Shown here: positions 8,705 through 17,342 of the stretch, piece by piece
Position numbering within the stretch: position 1 is the first letter of the stretch
Layout: each line of letters begins with the position of its first letter
Origin: Agrobacterium tumefaciens
GTDB lineage: Bacteria > Pseudomonadota > Alphaproteobacteria > Rhizobiales > Rhizobiaceae
DNA length: 64,000 nt
Direction of reading: 5' to 3'
Assembly: GCF_013337285.1 (NCBI RefSeq)
Contig: NZ_SUPW01000009.1
Coordinates: forward strand, 1-64,000
Position numbers and translations under genes: made by a program
The notes under the pieces: generated by a model
Seen by the model: the letters and a program-made list of their open reading frames with translations, nothing else
Database searches by the model: none
What the model was told of the DNA's origin: nothing

Positions 8705-10255
8705 ATGAAATCGACGTGTCAGGTGTTGGAAAGCCGTAATCGAAGGGACAGGCAAATTCGCACGAATGTAACGCGCCGTAATATCGGTCTGGTTCCTCCC
8801 CTCTTTCTCGCTGCCGGGCTGATATTCCAGGCAACGATGGCAGTCAGCCCGGCCCAGGCGGCGGAGAGCGTGACCGTTCCCCCTTATGAACCTGCCATCG
8901 GGGCCGAGAGCCATTATCGCGTTCAAAAGACGACCGAGACCGACATGTCGCTTTGGCTCGACAAACCGGAAGCATCGTCCGCTGTCATGCGTGGCGATTT
9001 CCGTCAATCGGCAACTGTCCTGTTGCGCGACGCCGACGGAATGCGGATGAAATGGAGGCTTTCCGCAGACATTCCACCGGACGCGACAGGCGCTGCGGAT
9101 TCCTATGCGATGAACGCCCTGTTTCGCAATTCGCTCGCCGCTTATGGTGTGAAGGCGCTGGAATTCGACGCCGATCCGAGCGGCACTCCGACGGCGCTTG
9201 TGGGCGCCGATCAGATCATCGCCAATATGGAAATGCTTCTGTCCACGTCCGCGTCAGATAACACGGCCTCCCGCATGCTCCAGACCGTTAAAGGTAATCC
9301 TCTTGTCGTTATCGACGTGCTTGCGCCGGAAAGCATGATCCTTGCGCTTGGGCAATCATCCGAAGCTTTCACGACAGATATCGGACGGGAATGGACCGTT
9401 GAGGGAAGCGAAGAACTGAAGGGGATGCTCGTCCCGACAAGTACCGTCTGGAAACTCGAAGCCGCCGACAGGATCAGGCAAACAGCCACGTTCAGCGCGA
9501 CGGTAACCTACGATCCGGTTGCCCTGCTGCAATCCCAGCAATCTTCGATCGATGGCATGATCGCAAGCTTCGCTGACCGGGCGAAGCAAATGACCGACGC
9601 GCAACTGGCGCAGGCCAGAAGCGCCGGCAAGTCGCGGACTGTGACCTATGTGAATTCAACACGTGACGGCTCGACAATCGAGGTGCTGGAAAACACGGTC
9701 GCAAATGTTGGCGGCATGAAAGTCACCGTGGCCATGCATATCTGGCGAGAGGATCAGCCACCGGTCCTGCCTGCGCCACATGCATGGACTGCCCAGCCCC
9801 TGTCCGGCCAACGCGTTGAGCCGTTACCCGAAAACAATACGCAAGCTTCGATCGATCTGGACCAGTACCGCCCGAAGACCGATGCCGATACCGCTTCCTC
9901 TTCCAACCAGAATGATGGTGACAAAACTTCTAAAGACAGCGGCGGCGGGCACATTGCACCGATTTCGCTCAAGGTCGCAAAGGTGAAATCCTCGGTCGAT
10001 CCCGCTGCCGGACCTACGGTGGAAATTGCGTTGACGCCGGAAAGCGCCAAGGCCTTCGGGGATTTCACACGCGCAGCTCTCGGGCAAAAGACCCAGCTGC
10101 TGGTTGATGGAGACGTCATCTCCGAACCGGTGGTGAGAGAGCCGATTATGGGCGGCAGCGTCACCGTCAATGGTCTTGATTCAGCGCAGGCTCTGGCCAT
10201 CGAGCAACGATTGTCGTCTTCCGAGGCCACGATCATCGTGCGGTTGGCACCATAA
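8705..10255 (+). CDS. Exported protein with a C-terminal SecD P1-head-like domain
   Basis: 516 residues. A long basic N-region is followed by a hydrophobic stretch (LVPPLFLAAGLIF) and an AQA-type cleavage site near residue 53, so the protein is probably periplasmic. Residues about 65-360 form a region I do not recognise. A low-complexity linker rich in Asp, Ser, Gly and Lys follows at about 385-415. The last 90 residues (VEIALTPESAKAFGDFTR, then DGDVISEPVVREPIMGGS) match the SecDF P1 head subdomain pattern, yet none of the SecD membrane segments is present. It stands alone, with hypothetical genes on both sides. A role in protein export is not implied. Confidence 0.72.
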   Translation: MKSTCQVLESRNRRDRQIRTNVTRRNIGLVPPLFLAAGLIFQATMAVSPAQAAESVTVPPYEPAIGAESHYRVQKTTETDMSLWLDKPEASSAVMRGDFRQSATVLLRDADGMRMKWRLSADIPPDATGAADSYAMNALFRNSLAAYGVKALEFDADPSGTPTALVGADQIIANMEMLLSTSASDNTASRMLQTVKGNPLVVIDVLAPESMILALGQSSEAFTTDIGREWTVEGSEELKGMLVPTSTVWKLEAADRIRQTATFSATVTYDPVALLQSQQSSIDGMIASFADRAKQMTDAQLAQARSAGKSRTVTYVNSTRDGSTIEVLENTVANVGGMKVTVAMHIWREDQPPVLPAPHAWTAQPLSGQRVEPLPENNTQASIDLDQYRPKTDADTASSSNQNDGDKTSKDSGGGHIAPISLKVAKVKSSVDPAAGPTVEIALTPESAKAFGDFTRAALGQKTQLLVDGDVISEPVVREPIMGGSVTVNGLDSAQALAIEQRLSSSEATIIVRLAP

Positions 10256-10407
10256 TCTTGCAACGAGGAATTCTTCCGGTGAGGGCAGATTGCTCGCTTC
10301 AGAGGCGAGTGACATTATAGATTGAACGCGAGACCCAGTGGAATTAGGTATGGCTGTAATATCTCGTCTGAGAAGATTGTGCACAAAGGGCGTGGGAAAG
10401 TCAGCTG

Positions 10408-12795
10408 ATGAAGAACGATAAATCGTCGCAAGGGCTGAGTGAGATCCTGCGTGATCTCGTCCAGGAGGGCGGCCAGCTGGCGGAGGCGTTACGGCTCACA
10501 GAAGCACATCTTGCCAGTGCGCCTGACGATACGGACATCTTGGAATGGCATATTCGCGTGCTCGAGCAAATGGATCGCAGCGAAGAAGCCCTGGTTGCAT
10601 TCGAGCCATACAAGACCGCAGTTCTTGGCCGAGAGCCTGAAAGCCCGCATCGCTGGCAAAAACTCGGGTTCGCGCTCTTTCGGCAAGCAGAGATTTGCCG
10701 CGCTCTGGGCCGCAAGGAAGAGGCGCGGCACCTGGTTCTTGAGGCAGTGACCAGGATCGGCAGCTTTAGCGATCACACGGCCTGGATGACGGCAGCGCGA
10801 TGGTTCTGGGACGACGGCGAATTCAATGGCGCCGGGCGGCTCTGGTACGATATCATGTTCAGGAGCAACGCCGACGATGGCCTTGCCGCCAAAATTCTCG
10901 AAACCACAACGACCCTGGGCGACGAGCACAACCATGATTGGGTATGGCTCGCACGCATGCGGGCGACACTGGCCGCCCGAGAGCGCAGACGCGAGCGCAT
11001 CGAGGCGATGTTCCTCCGTGTTGCGCATCAGCCGCTCGCCTGGCGCATCAGGGCCAGGGCGCGTGCGATGGCGGATGATCTCGACGCGGCCTCCGCCGAT
11101 CTTGATCATTATCTCGAACTCGGCGGCGACCCCAGGGCACAGGTCTGGCGGGCGCAGCTCAACCATCAAATGGGGCATGCACACGGCCTGGAACAGATCG
11201 TGTGGAACAGGACGAGCGACGCGGGCGCACGCGACTATTATGCGGCGGGCTGCGATGTCATGGGATTCATCGAGGAGCTCCAGGAGGAAGGGCAATATGT
11301 CGGTGCCGAGGATTTTGCGCGCGCCCGTCGAGTGGAGGCCGAGGTCTATAAACTCGGAGCGGAGCGTTTCGAGCATTACTTCGCGACTGGGGAAGGCAAT
11401 AGTGAGGACGCCGATCCACACGTCTATGCCATGTTATGCAACAATCTCGGTTCGTCTTGGGGCATCAACCAGGAACGCTACCTTGAGGGCATTGCCTGGC
11501 ATGACAAGGGTTGGGCAGTTTCGCCATTCTGGGAGCAATACAGTAACCGGCTGCGCAATCAGCTCCATGCTCGCCAGTGGGCGGGCGTGATCGAATCCTA
11601 TGAGGTCCTGCGTCAGGCTTTCGGCAGGGGCTGGCAATATGAAAAACGGTTGAATGGCGTTGGCTATGCCTATGATCAGCTCGGACGCCATGGAGACGTA
11701 CTCGCTCTCTATGACGAATTCGCCGACTGGTGCTGGACATTCGAGACGAACTCGCTCGAATTCGATGAGGAAGAAAACCAGATCGGGCTGTTGTTGCGAG
11801 CAGCAAAGGCTGCGGTGCACGAGGGACGCAACGATCTGTTGCGTGAAATCACGCACCGGCTGCGGGCCTCCGATCGCCTGACCCCGAATATGGCGGACTT
11901 TCTCGCCACGGCTTGGGCGGATCACGGTGATCCGGCCGAAGCCCAGCTTTGCCGGCAGGCGCTCACCCCGCCGGAGCCACCGGCGATGCCCGATATGCCG
12001 AGGCTTCCTGACCTCGTGACACTGCAGCGGATTCACGATGGCGTGCCGCTGAATTCGGGTTATGGCGCCCTCACTCTGACAGCGGAAGATGAGCAGGGCT
12101 GGCATTTCACGGTCACGCGTTATCTCGCGCCGGCCAATGGCGATGCCTTTTGTCCCGTCAATATCGAGGCGCAGCGCGGACAGGAACCAGGCACGCTTGC
12201 CTGGCAGGTCGGCCAAGTCGAGGAGCCAGCTGGATGGCTGGCGCGCCTCGGTGGCCGCAAGATCAATCGACGTGTCCAACTCACCCGCTCTCCCACAGGA
12301 TCGCCCGATGCCGAGGCGCTCCAGACTGCGGACGAGGCGGAGATCGAGGCTTTCTGGCCGCAATTCCTGCGCCGTTACGAGAGAGCGGACAATATCTGGC
12401 AGCAATTGTCGGGCACGATCACCATCGAGCAAATCAGGGTGCTTCTCGCCGAACTCGAGGCTGCCGGTTATGATTATGACCAATCACTGAATCTGGGCAT
12501 CTGCACGGTGCAGCGCACACTCATCAACGGCCGGCAGGAGATCAGCCTTTGTTTCGACCGTCTGCGGGATGGCGATCCCGCCCGCCCGGGCAAGGCCTGT
12601 GATTTCTACTATCACCGCTATCAGATCGCCGGGACTGAAGAGGAGCCCGTTCTCTGCTATATGTATCAGGACAAAAACCATCAGACAGCCCGGGATGTCG
12701 AACCGAGCGACTCCGATCTGGCGCTGGCCTCACTCGCTCACTTCCGGCGCATGATGCGCCGTCTGGAACGGCATCGTAAACTACAAAAGAGCTGA
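10408..12795 (+). CDS. Large TPR-like repeat protein of unknown function
   Basis: 795 residues, no signal peptide. The first 520 residues or so are helical and read as degenerate tetratricopeptide repeats (for example EWHIRVLEQMDRSEEALVAF and GYAYDQLGRHGDVLALYDEF). A proline-rich hinge (TPPEPPAMPDMPRLPDL, around 515-530) leads to a C-terminal globular region with beta character and a highly charged tail ending RRLERHRKLQKS. I do not recognise the C-terminal domain. The ATG at 10408 follows a GGGAAAG stretch. The N-terminal half suggests a protein-protein scaffold; partners are unknown. Confidence 0.7.
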   Translation: MKNDKSSQGLSEILRDLVQEGGQLAEALRLTEAHLASAPDDTDILEWHIRVLEQMDRSEEALVAFEPYKTAVLGREPESPHRWQKLGFALFRQAEICRALGRKEEARHLVLEAVTRIGSFSDHTAWMTAARWFWDDGEFNGAGRLWYDIMFRSNADDGLAAKILETTTTLGDEHNHDWVWLARMRATLAARERRRERIEAMFLRVAHQPLAWRIRARARAMADDLDAASADLDHYLELGGDPRAQVWRAQLNHQMGHAHGLEQIVWNRTSDAGARDYYAAGCDVMGFIEELQEEGQYVGAEDFARARRVEAEVYKLGAERFEHYFATGEGNSEDADPHVYAMLCNNLGSSWGINQERYLEGIAWHDKGWAVSPFWEQYSNRLRNQLHARQWAGVIESYEVLRQAFGRGWQYEKRLNGVGYAYDQLGRHGDVLALYDEFADWCWTFETNSLEFDEEENQIGLLLRAAKAAVHEGRNDLLREITHRLRASDRLTPNMADFLATAWADHGDPAEAQLCRQALTPPEPPAMPDMPRLPDLVTLQRIHDGVPLNSGYGALTLTAEDEQGWHFTVTRYLAPANGDAFCPVNIEAQRGQEPGTLAWQVGQVEEPAGWLARLGGRKINRRVQLTRSPTGSPDAEALQTADEAEIEAFWPQFLRRYERADNIWQQLSGTITIEQIRVLLAELEAAGYDYDQSLNLGICTVQRTLINGRQEISLCFDRLRDGDPARPGKACDFYYHRYQIAGTEEEPVLCYMYQDKNHQTARDVEPSDSDLALASLAHFRRMMRRLERHRKLQKS

Positions 12796-12959
12796 CAGGC
12801 CGATCGCGATCGCCTTGGAAGACCCATATTGGTTCCGCATCGGCGGCGTATAACGTGTATGCCGGCGTTCCCCTGTCCGCGTAACGGCGCCGATAGAAGT
12901 GGCTCGGTTTGTCTGAACAGTTTCGGGCGTTTTGCTAAGTGGATTTCCGCCTCGATTAT

Positions 12960-13170
12960 GCTGCCACCATCATTGGTGCCAGCGCGTGGGCCGGTCGCGT
13001 CACGGGTCTCGGCGACCAGCATGTCGAGATCGCCATGATGCGCACTCCGGACGGACACGGTCGGCTGGAGCTTTCGCGCTTCCTCCGTCCTGAAATCGTT
13101 GCCGATCACCGGACTTCTCCCGTGAACGCTCTTGGATATCTGCGTACCATGTTCACAGTCGGCGACGTCT
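12960..13170 (+). pseudogene. Remnant of a VOC/glyoxalase-family gene
   Basis: An internal stretch translates as WAGRVTGLGDQHVEIAMMRT then GHGRLELSRFLRPEI and ADHRTSPVNALGYLRTMF, the central part of a common VOC-fold (glyoxalase/bleomycin-resistance) protein. The homology ends at about 13169, and nothing like the expected first half or last third of the protein is present. The fragment sits between two convergent genes. About 65 codons survive without a stop, so the decay looks recent or deletion-driven. Boundaries are approximate. Confidence 0.6.
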
Positions 13171-13199
13171 ATTTGTGCATGAGATTTCAAATCGCGCAG

Positions 13200-14012
13200 C
13201 TAGTGCAACCATTCACACTGATAGGCCAACACCGGTTCGGCAAATCCTTTCAGTCTGTAACGATCACCATGCACGAGGACATCGGCGCTGCCATATTCCT
13301 GGAAGGTCTTGTCCGATATCAGGATTTGATCGCTCCCAGCGGCCGCACAAAGCCTTGCTGCCAGTTGCACGGTCGTGCCGAAGAAATCATTGTGGTCTTC
13401 GACTGGCTCACCACAATCCAGCCCGATGCGGATGTGAATGGGCTCGCCGTTGTCGCTGTTGTAGCGATGGAATTCGCGTTGGATATCAATGGCGCAGTCC
13501 ACGGCAAATGGCGTGGAGGAGAACACGGCCATGATGCCATCACCGGTGTGCTTGACCTCCCGCCCCGATCGTCGCCCAAGGCAGCCACGAACCAGAGCGT
13601 CATGCGCCCGGACGAGTTCAGCCGACATGCGATCGCCAAGGCGGGACGTCATTTCGGTTGAACCGACAATATCTGTGAAAAGGATCGCACGGTGGCCGGC
13701 GTCCATGGCTTGCGAGACAGCCCCAACCGTAACGGGATCCTGTATTCGCCCGAGAAATGCTTCTACGGCTGACAGGGCAACTTCCACCACTTCACTGGCG
13801 ATAAAGCCGTGCGCTTCCCGATGCACGCACTGCGCGGTTTCAGCGTCCGGGGCATCCATAAGGCAAAACGCCGTACCACGCCTTTCATCAAACCAGTAGG
13901 TCAAAAACCTGACGCCATACTGATCCTGGATGTTGAGATCTTTAAGGTGTGCGGCGGCAATATCAGCCGCTGAAACTCCGGCAAGCTCGTGCCGGTCCAT
14001 GAAGATAGGCAT
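13200..14012 (-). CDS. DUF4242 (nickel-binding-like) and class III nucleotidyl cyclase fusion
   Basis: 270 residues. Residues 1-78 match the DUF4242/SCO4226-type ferredoxin-like domain (MPIFMDRHELAGVSAADIAA, then CLMDAPDAETAQCVHREAHG). Residues about 108-265 are an adenylate/guanylate cyclase catalytic domain with the metal aspartates in LFTDIVGSTEMTSRLGD and VKHTGDGIMAVF. The lysine before HTGDG sits where ATP-specific class III cyclases carry lysine. The usual transition-state Asn is replaced by Gln (TTVQLAARL). ATG at 14012 has GGGAGGAAACC upstream. It may be a cytosolic cyclase sensing a metal or small molecule through the N-terminal domain; activity is unproven. Confidence 0.85.
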   Translation of the reverse strand: MPIFMDRHELAGVSAADIAAAHLKDLNIQDQYGVRFLTYWFDERRGTAFCLMDAPDAETAQCVHREAHGFIASEVVEVALSAVEAFLGRIQDPVTVGAVSQAMDAGHRAILFTDIVGSTEMTSRLGDRMSAELVRAHDALVRGCLGRRSGREVKHTGDGIMAVFSSTPFAVDCAIDIQREFHRYNSDNGEPIHIRIGLDCGEPVEDHNDFFGTTVQLAARLCAAAGSDQILISDKTFQEYGSADVLVHGDRYRLKGFAEPVLAYQCEWLH

Positions 14013-14252
14013 TGGTTTCCTCCCAAGAGTATATCGTTGCCTCCTCTGCCGGCGAGTTTACGACTTCCCCGAACTATCGTCTATCGCTCTTACGGGTGAC
14101 CCTTGACAGTGACGGATCACCGGAAAGAGCGATATGCGTTTGCGTGACAATTTCAGCGCATTCGGCTATGTTACAAGGCCTACGAGCATTCACTGACGCA
14201 TCAATTTGCGGTCAGCCTTTGCCCGCCAACGAAGCGAATTGGGGGGAATGCG

Positions 14253-15317
14253 ATGACACAGCTCGATGAAACAAAACTGAATTCTCTCATTGGCAAAATG
14301 CTGGGCGACCTTGGAGGAGCCTTCAGCGTTCCAACCGTCAGGATTGGTTTGAGACTGGGCCTGTTCGAGGCGCTGCATCGCGTCGGGCCGGTGACGTCCG
14401 CAGGCCTGTCGGCAGCAGCTGGCGGCCTGTCGGAGCGATATGTCAGGGAGTGGGCACTGGCACAGGCGGCAAACGGCTACATCGACTACGACAGCGGTTC
14501 CGGGATGTTCAGTCTCTCACCCGAGCAGGCGATGGTGTTCGTCCACAAAGACAGCCCGGTGTATCTGGAAGGCGCTTTCGATCTGGTAGCCGCGATGATC
14601 GAGGGAGAGCCGAAGGTTGAGCGCAGCTTCCGAACCGGCGGCGGGGTGCGATGGGGAGACACCGCAGGTTGCCTGTTCTGCGCAACGGGGGCGTTCTTTC
14701 GTCCGGGTTATGTGAACAACATCGTGCAATCGTGGCTGCCTGCCCTTCAGGGCGTCGAGGAAAAACTGGTGAGAGGCGCCAGGGTGGCCGATGTCGGCTG
14801 TGGTGTCGGTTTTTCGACCATTCTTATGGCCGAGGCATACCGCAACGCCAGCTTCATCGGCTACGACTTCCACGAGCCATCGATAGAAGAAGCGAATAAA
14901 CATGCCCGAAACCACGGGGTGGACGACCGGGTGAAGTTCGTGGCGGCAACGGCCAAGGACATCAAGGATACGGACTTCGATCTCATCACCAGCTACGACT
15001 GTCTGCACGACATGGGTGATCCGCGTGGATGCGCGGGGCACATGTCTCGCATTCTCAAGAAGGACGGCACCTGGATGATCGTCGAACCCATCGCAGGCGA
15101 CCGCCCGGCGGACAATATGAATCCCGTCGGCCGTCTCTATTACAACGCGTCAACCATGATCTGCGTGCCCACCTCACTTGATCAGGAGGTCGGTGAAGGA
15201 TTGGGCGCGCAGGCCGGCGAAGCGAAGCTTTCCGAGGTCATCCGCTCGGGTGGCTTTACCCATGTCAGGCGCGCCTTCACGGGACCCTTCAACATGGTCC
15301 TGGAGGCGCGCGCCTAG
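14253..15317 (+). CDS. Winged-helix/SAM-dependent methyltransferase (Rv2258c-like)
   Basis: 354 residues. The N-terminal 90 residues form a winged-helix segment (TVRIGLRLGLFEALHRVGPV, then GLSERYVREWALAQAANGYI). The C-terminal part is a class I methyltransferase with motif I VADVGCGVGFSTILMAEAY (about 175-195) and the acidic YDFHEPSIEEA motif. This architecture is shared with O- and C-methyltransferases of secondary metabolism and with Rv2258c-like proteins. The ATG at 14253 follows GGGGGGAA. It is divergent from the cyclase fusion across about 240 bases that hold their promoters. The methyl acceptor is unknown. Confidence 0.82.
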   Translation: MTQLDETKLNSLIGKMLGDLGGAFSVPTVRIGLRLGLFEALHRVGPVTSAGLSAAAGGLSERYVREWALAQAANGYIDYDSGSGMFSLSPEQAMVFVHKDSPVYLEGAFDLVAAMIEGEPKVERSFRTGGGVRWGDTAGCLFCATGAFFRPGYVNNIVQSWLPALQGVEEKLVRGARVADVGCGVGFSTILMAEAYRNASFIGYDFHEPSIEEANKHARNHGVDDRVKFVAATAKDIKDTDFDLITSYDCLHDMGDPRGCAGHMSRILKKDGTWMIVEPIAGDRPADNMNPVGRLYYNASTMICVPTSLDQEVGEGLGAQAGEAKLSEVIRSGGFTHVRRAFTGPFNMVLEARA

Positions 15318-15513
15318 GATGTCTTGCCTTCTACTGTAAGGGGGCATGGCGCGGCGCGGTTGACCACGGTCGGGCGCCATGACTGTGCGTCTCAAATGCT
15401 TGACCGAGCGTCCCAGGCAATTGACTACTTCGACAATTGAATATCTTCTCATACGGTTCGGTCGGTGCGGTGCCGGTACAGAAGACAGTCGAAAATTCAA
15501 ACACTGGTTCCGG

Positions 15514-16566
15514 ATGCGCAAAGCCGACAGCACTTTTGATATGGCTTCGTCACAGCGAGTTGATTGGCCATTTCCACCAGGCGAAGAATGTTTCGCAGCT
15601 TGGAAAAGTGCGCTTTCTCTGCTGGTAGACTGTTCCATACCCCGGGATGCAGATCCTGCGCTTTTCGATTTTCATGGTTGCAGCTGGCAGCTTCCGGGAG
15701 CCTTTCTGCATGCGAACGGCGGATCGGCGATGGTGATGTCGCGGACGCAGCAGGTCATCGATGAGCGACCGACCCCGCATATGGTGCTGTTCATGCTCCT
15801 GGAAGGGCGGGTCACGAGCAACTATGACGGGCTGATTCAGGCGCATGAACCCGGAGACATCGTCATCGTCGACTATTCGTTGCCCTATGAGAGCGAAACC
15901 TCGGGCTTCGAGGCGATCGCGCTGACCTTCGACAAGGCCAATGTGCTGGTCGAGTTTCTGAATAATGCCCACGGTCTTGTGCTGACGCCGAACGAGCATG
16001 CCGGCGCTATGCTTGGAACCCAGATCAAGGCACTCGTGGAGCATATTGGCGGTCTCAGCATCCACCAGAGCCAGGTGGCGGTCGATGGCATCCTGCGTTT
16101 TGCCGCGGCCGCCTTTGCGGCCCCCGCAACGCGAGAAAGACGCGACAAGCGTTTCCTTTTCCAACGCGCATCTTCGAGCGCGCGACAAAGGCTGTCCGAT
16201 CCCGACTTCGGTCCGGATGAGTTGGCGGCGGTCCTGGGGGTTTCCCGGTCGAAACTGTTCCGTCTGTTCGAACCGCATGGTGGCGTACAGCGCTGGATGC
16301 TCGTGGAACGGCTAAGAGGAAGCTTGCAGAGCATCATGCGATCGACGCCAGATCACAAGATCGCCGTCATCGCCCGTAACCACGGGTTTCGCAGCGAGGC
16401 GCACTTCAGCCGCGCGTTCCAGAAGCGATATCAGACCAGTCCGAGTTCCGTCCGAGCTCTCGCCAAGGATTCAGTGCGAATAGCCGCATATGAGACCTTG
16501 TTGAAGCAAGGCGGCGGAAACGGAGCAGCGATCGTCGAAGCCTGGCTCGCTTCCGCCCGCGTTTGA
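15514..16566 (+). CDS. AraC family transcriptional regulator
   Basis: About 350 residues from the ATG at 15514; a frame from 15379 exists, but its first 45 residues look non-homologous, and 15541 is another candidate. Residues about 50-200 match the AraC_binding_2 type sensor (FDFHGCSWQLPGAFLHANGG, then MSRTQQVIDERPTPHMVL). The last 110 residues hold the two helix-turn-helices, including DELAAVLGVSRSKLFRLF and HGFRSEAHFSRAFQKRY. The regulated target is not obvious; the adjacent methyltransferase gene and the downstream small ORF are candidates. Confidence 0.88.
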   Translation: MRKADSTFDMASSQRVDWPFPPGEECFAAWKSALSLLVDCSIPRDADPALFDFHGCSWQLPGAFLHANGGSAMVMSRTQQVIDERPTPHMVLFMLLEGRVTSNYDGLIQAHEPGDIVIVDYSLPYESETSGFEAIALTFDKANVLVEFLNNAHGLVLTPNEHAGAMLGTQIKALVEHIGGLSIHQSQVAVDGILRFAAAAFAAPATRERRDKRFLFQRASSSARQRLSDPDFGPDELAAVLGVSRSKLFRLFEPHGGVQRWMLVERLRGSLQSIMRSTPDHKIAVIARNHGFRSEAHFSRAFQKRYQTSPSSVRALAKDSVRIAAYETLLKQGGGNGAAIVEAWLASARV

Positions 16567-16831
16567 TTCCGCCCAGCCGCATCAGCTCCTGACACGACGA
16601 TTGCTCCCTGCCGGCCGAGCCGACCATCGCTGATCGGAATTCGTCATTCGGCACGCCGGGCACGATGACCCTACGTCTCATCTTGATGACTGAACGTCCC
16701 AATATGCGCGGCAAGCTCGCTCGGGGCAGTGACAGTGCGAGCGACATCGCAGACAGATGTTTTCGGTTTTGGATTCAGGCCTTCTGGCTGGCCATGGGGG
16801 CGGCAAGAATGAGCAATGGGGAGGCACGGAT

Positions 16832-17038
16832 ATGTCGGACGTGGCAGTTCAGACGCAGCAGATTACCGATACGGAGCACCCCGCGCACTGGCCGTCGTAT
16901 CTTGGCAGGGCACTCAGCAAGGCATGGGCTCTGGTAACGCCGGCCGACCCGCGCGAACAAGAGCCGGACGGTCTGGAAGTGCTCGATATGCTCGGCGGCT
17001 GGGAAGGCTCCGACGCCAGGCGGCGCAGCATCAGCTAG
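16832..17038 (+). CDS. Small hypothetical protein
   Basis: 68 residues starting MSDVAVQTQQITDTEHPAHW. GGGGAGG seven bases ahead of the ATG at 16832 supports translation from here rather than the longer frame from 16757. No signal peptide or membrane segment. The C terminus (EVLDMLGGWEGSDARRRSIS) is not a family I recognise. Confidence 0.5.
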   Translation: MSDVAVQTQQITDTEHPAHWPSYLGRALSKAWALVTPADPREQEPDGLEVLDMLGGWEGSDARRRSIS

Positions 17039-17342
17039 CACCCTGCCAGTCAACTTGCCCGCAACGGCAGGCAGGCAAATGAAAATTCCATTGACCAGGA
17101 TTGACCGGCCCAGGACGTTTTTCGCGTTCAGGGCGCAGGCAGATTGTCACCTCAAAGCCTGACGCTCTCAGGTCTTCGGACACATTGGCAACCACCGAAA
17201 CCGGCCTCGATCTCGACCCATCCGCGACGCTTCAGCCTGCTGAACCCAGCAACACGGCTTCAAGGCCAACTTCAACATGAGATTCATGCGCATCAGTTCA
17301 TTACCCTGTTCAACGACAAGCCCTGCCGATGAATCTTCCATT
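17039..17342. other. Leader region upstream of the autotransporter gene
   Basis: About 300 bases between the small ORF and the preferred autotransporter start. Short proline- and threonine-rich frames occur but none is convincing. An in-frame ATG for the autotransporter occurs at 17277; the extra 22 residues it would add are unlike a signal peptide N-region. No clear promoter or hairpin was seen. Confidence 0.4.

Noticed and set aside
12939..13661. 240-codon plus-strand frame as one gene
   Set aside because: Only its first third carries VOC-family sequence; the rest is antisense to the cyclase fusion, so it is called a fragment only.
14012..14269. 85-codon frame ahead of the winged-helix methyltransferase
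   Set aside because: It spans the divergent promoter region and overlaps the real start, with no recognisable features.
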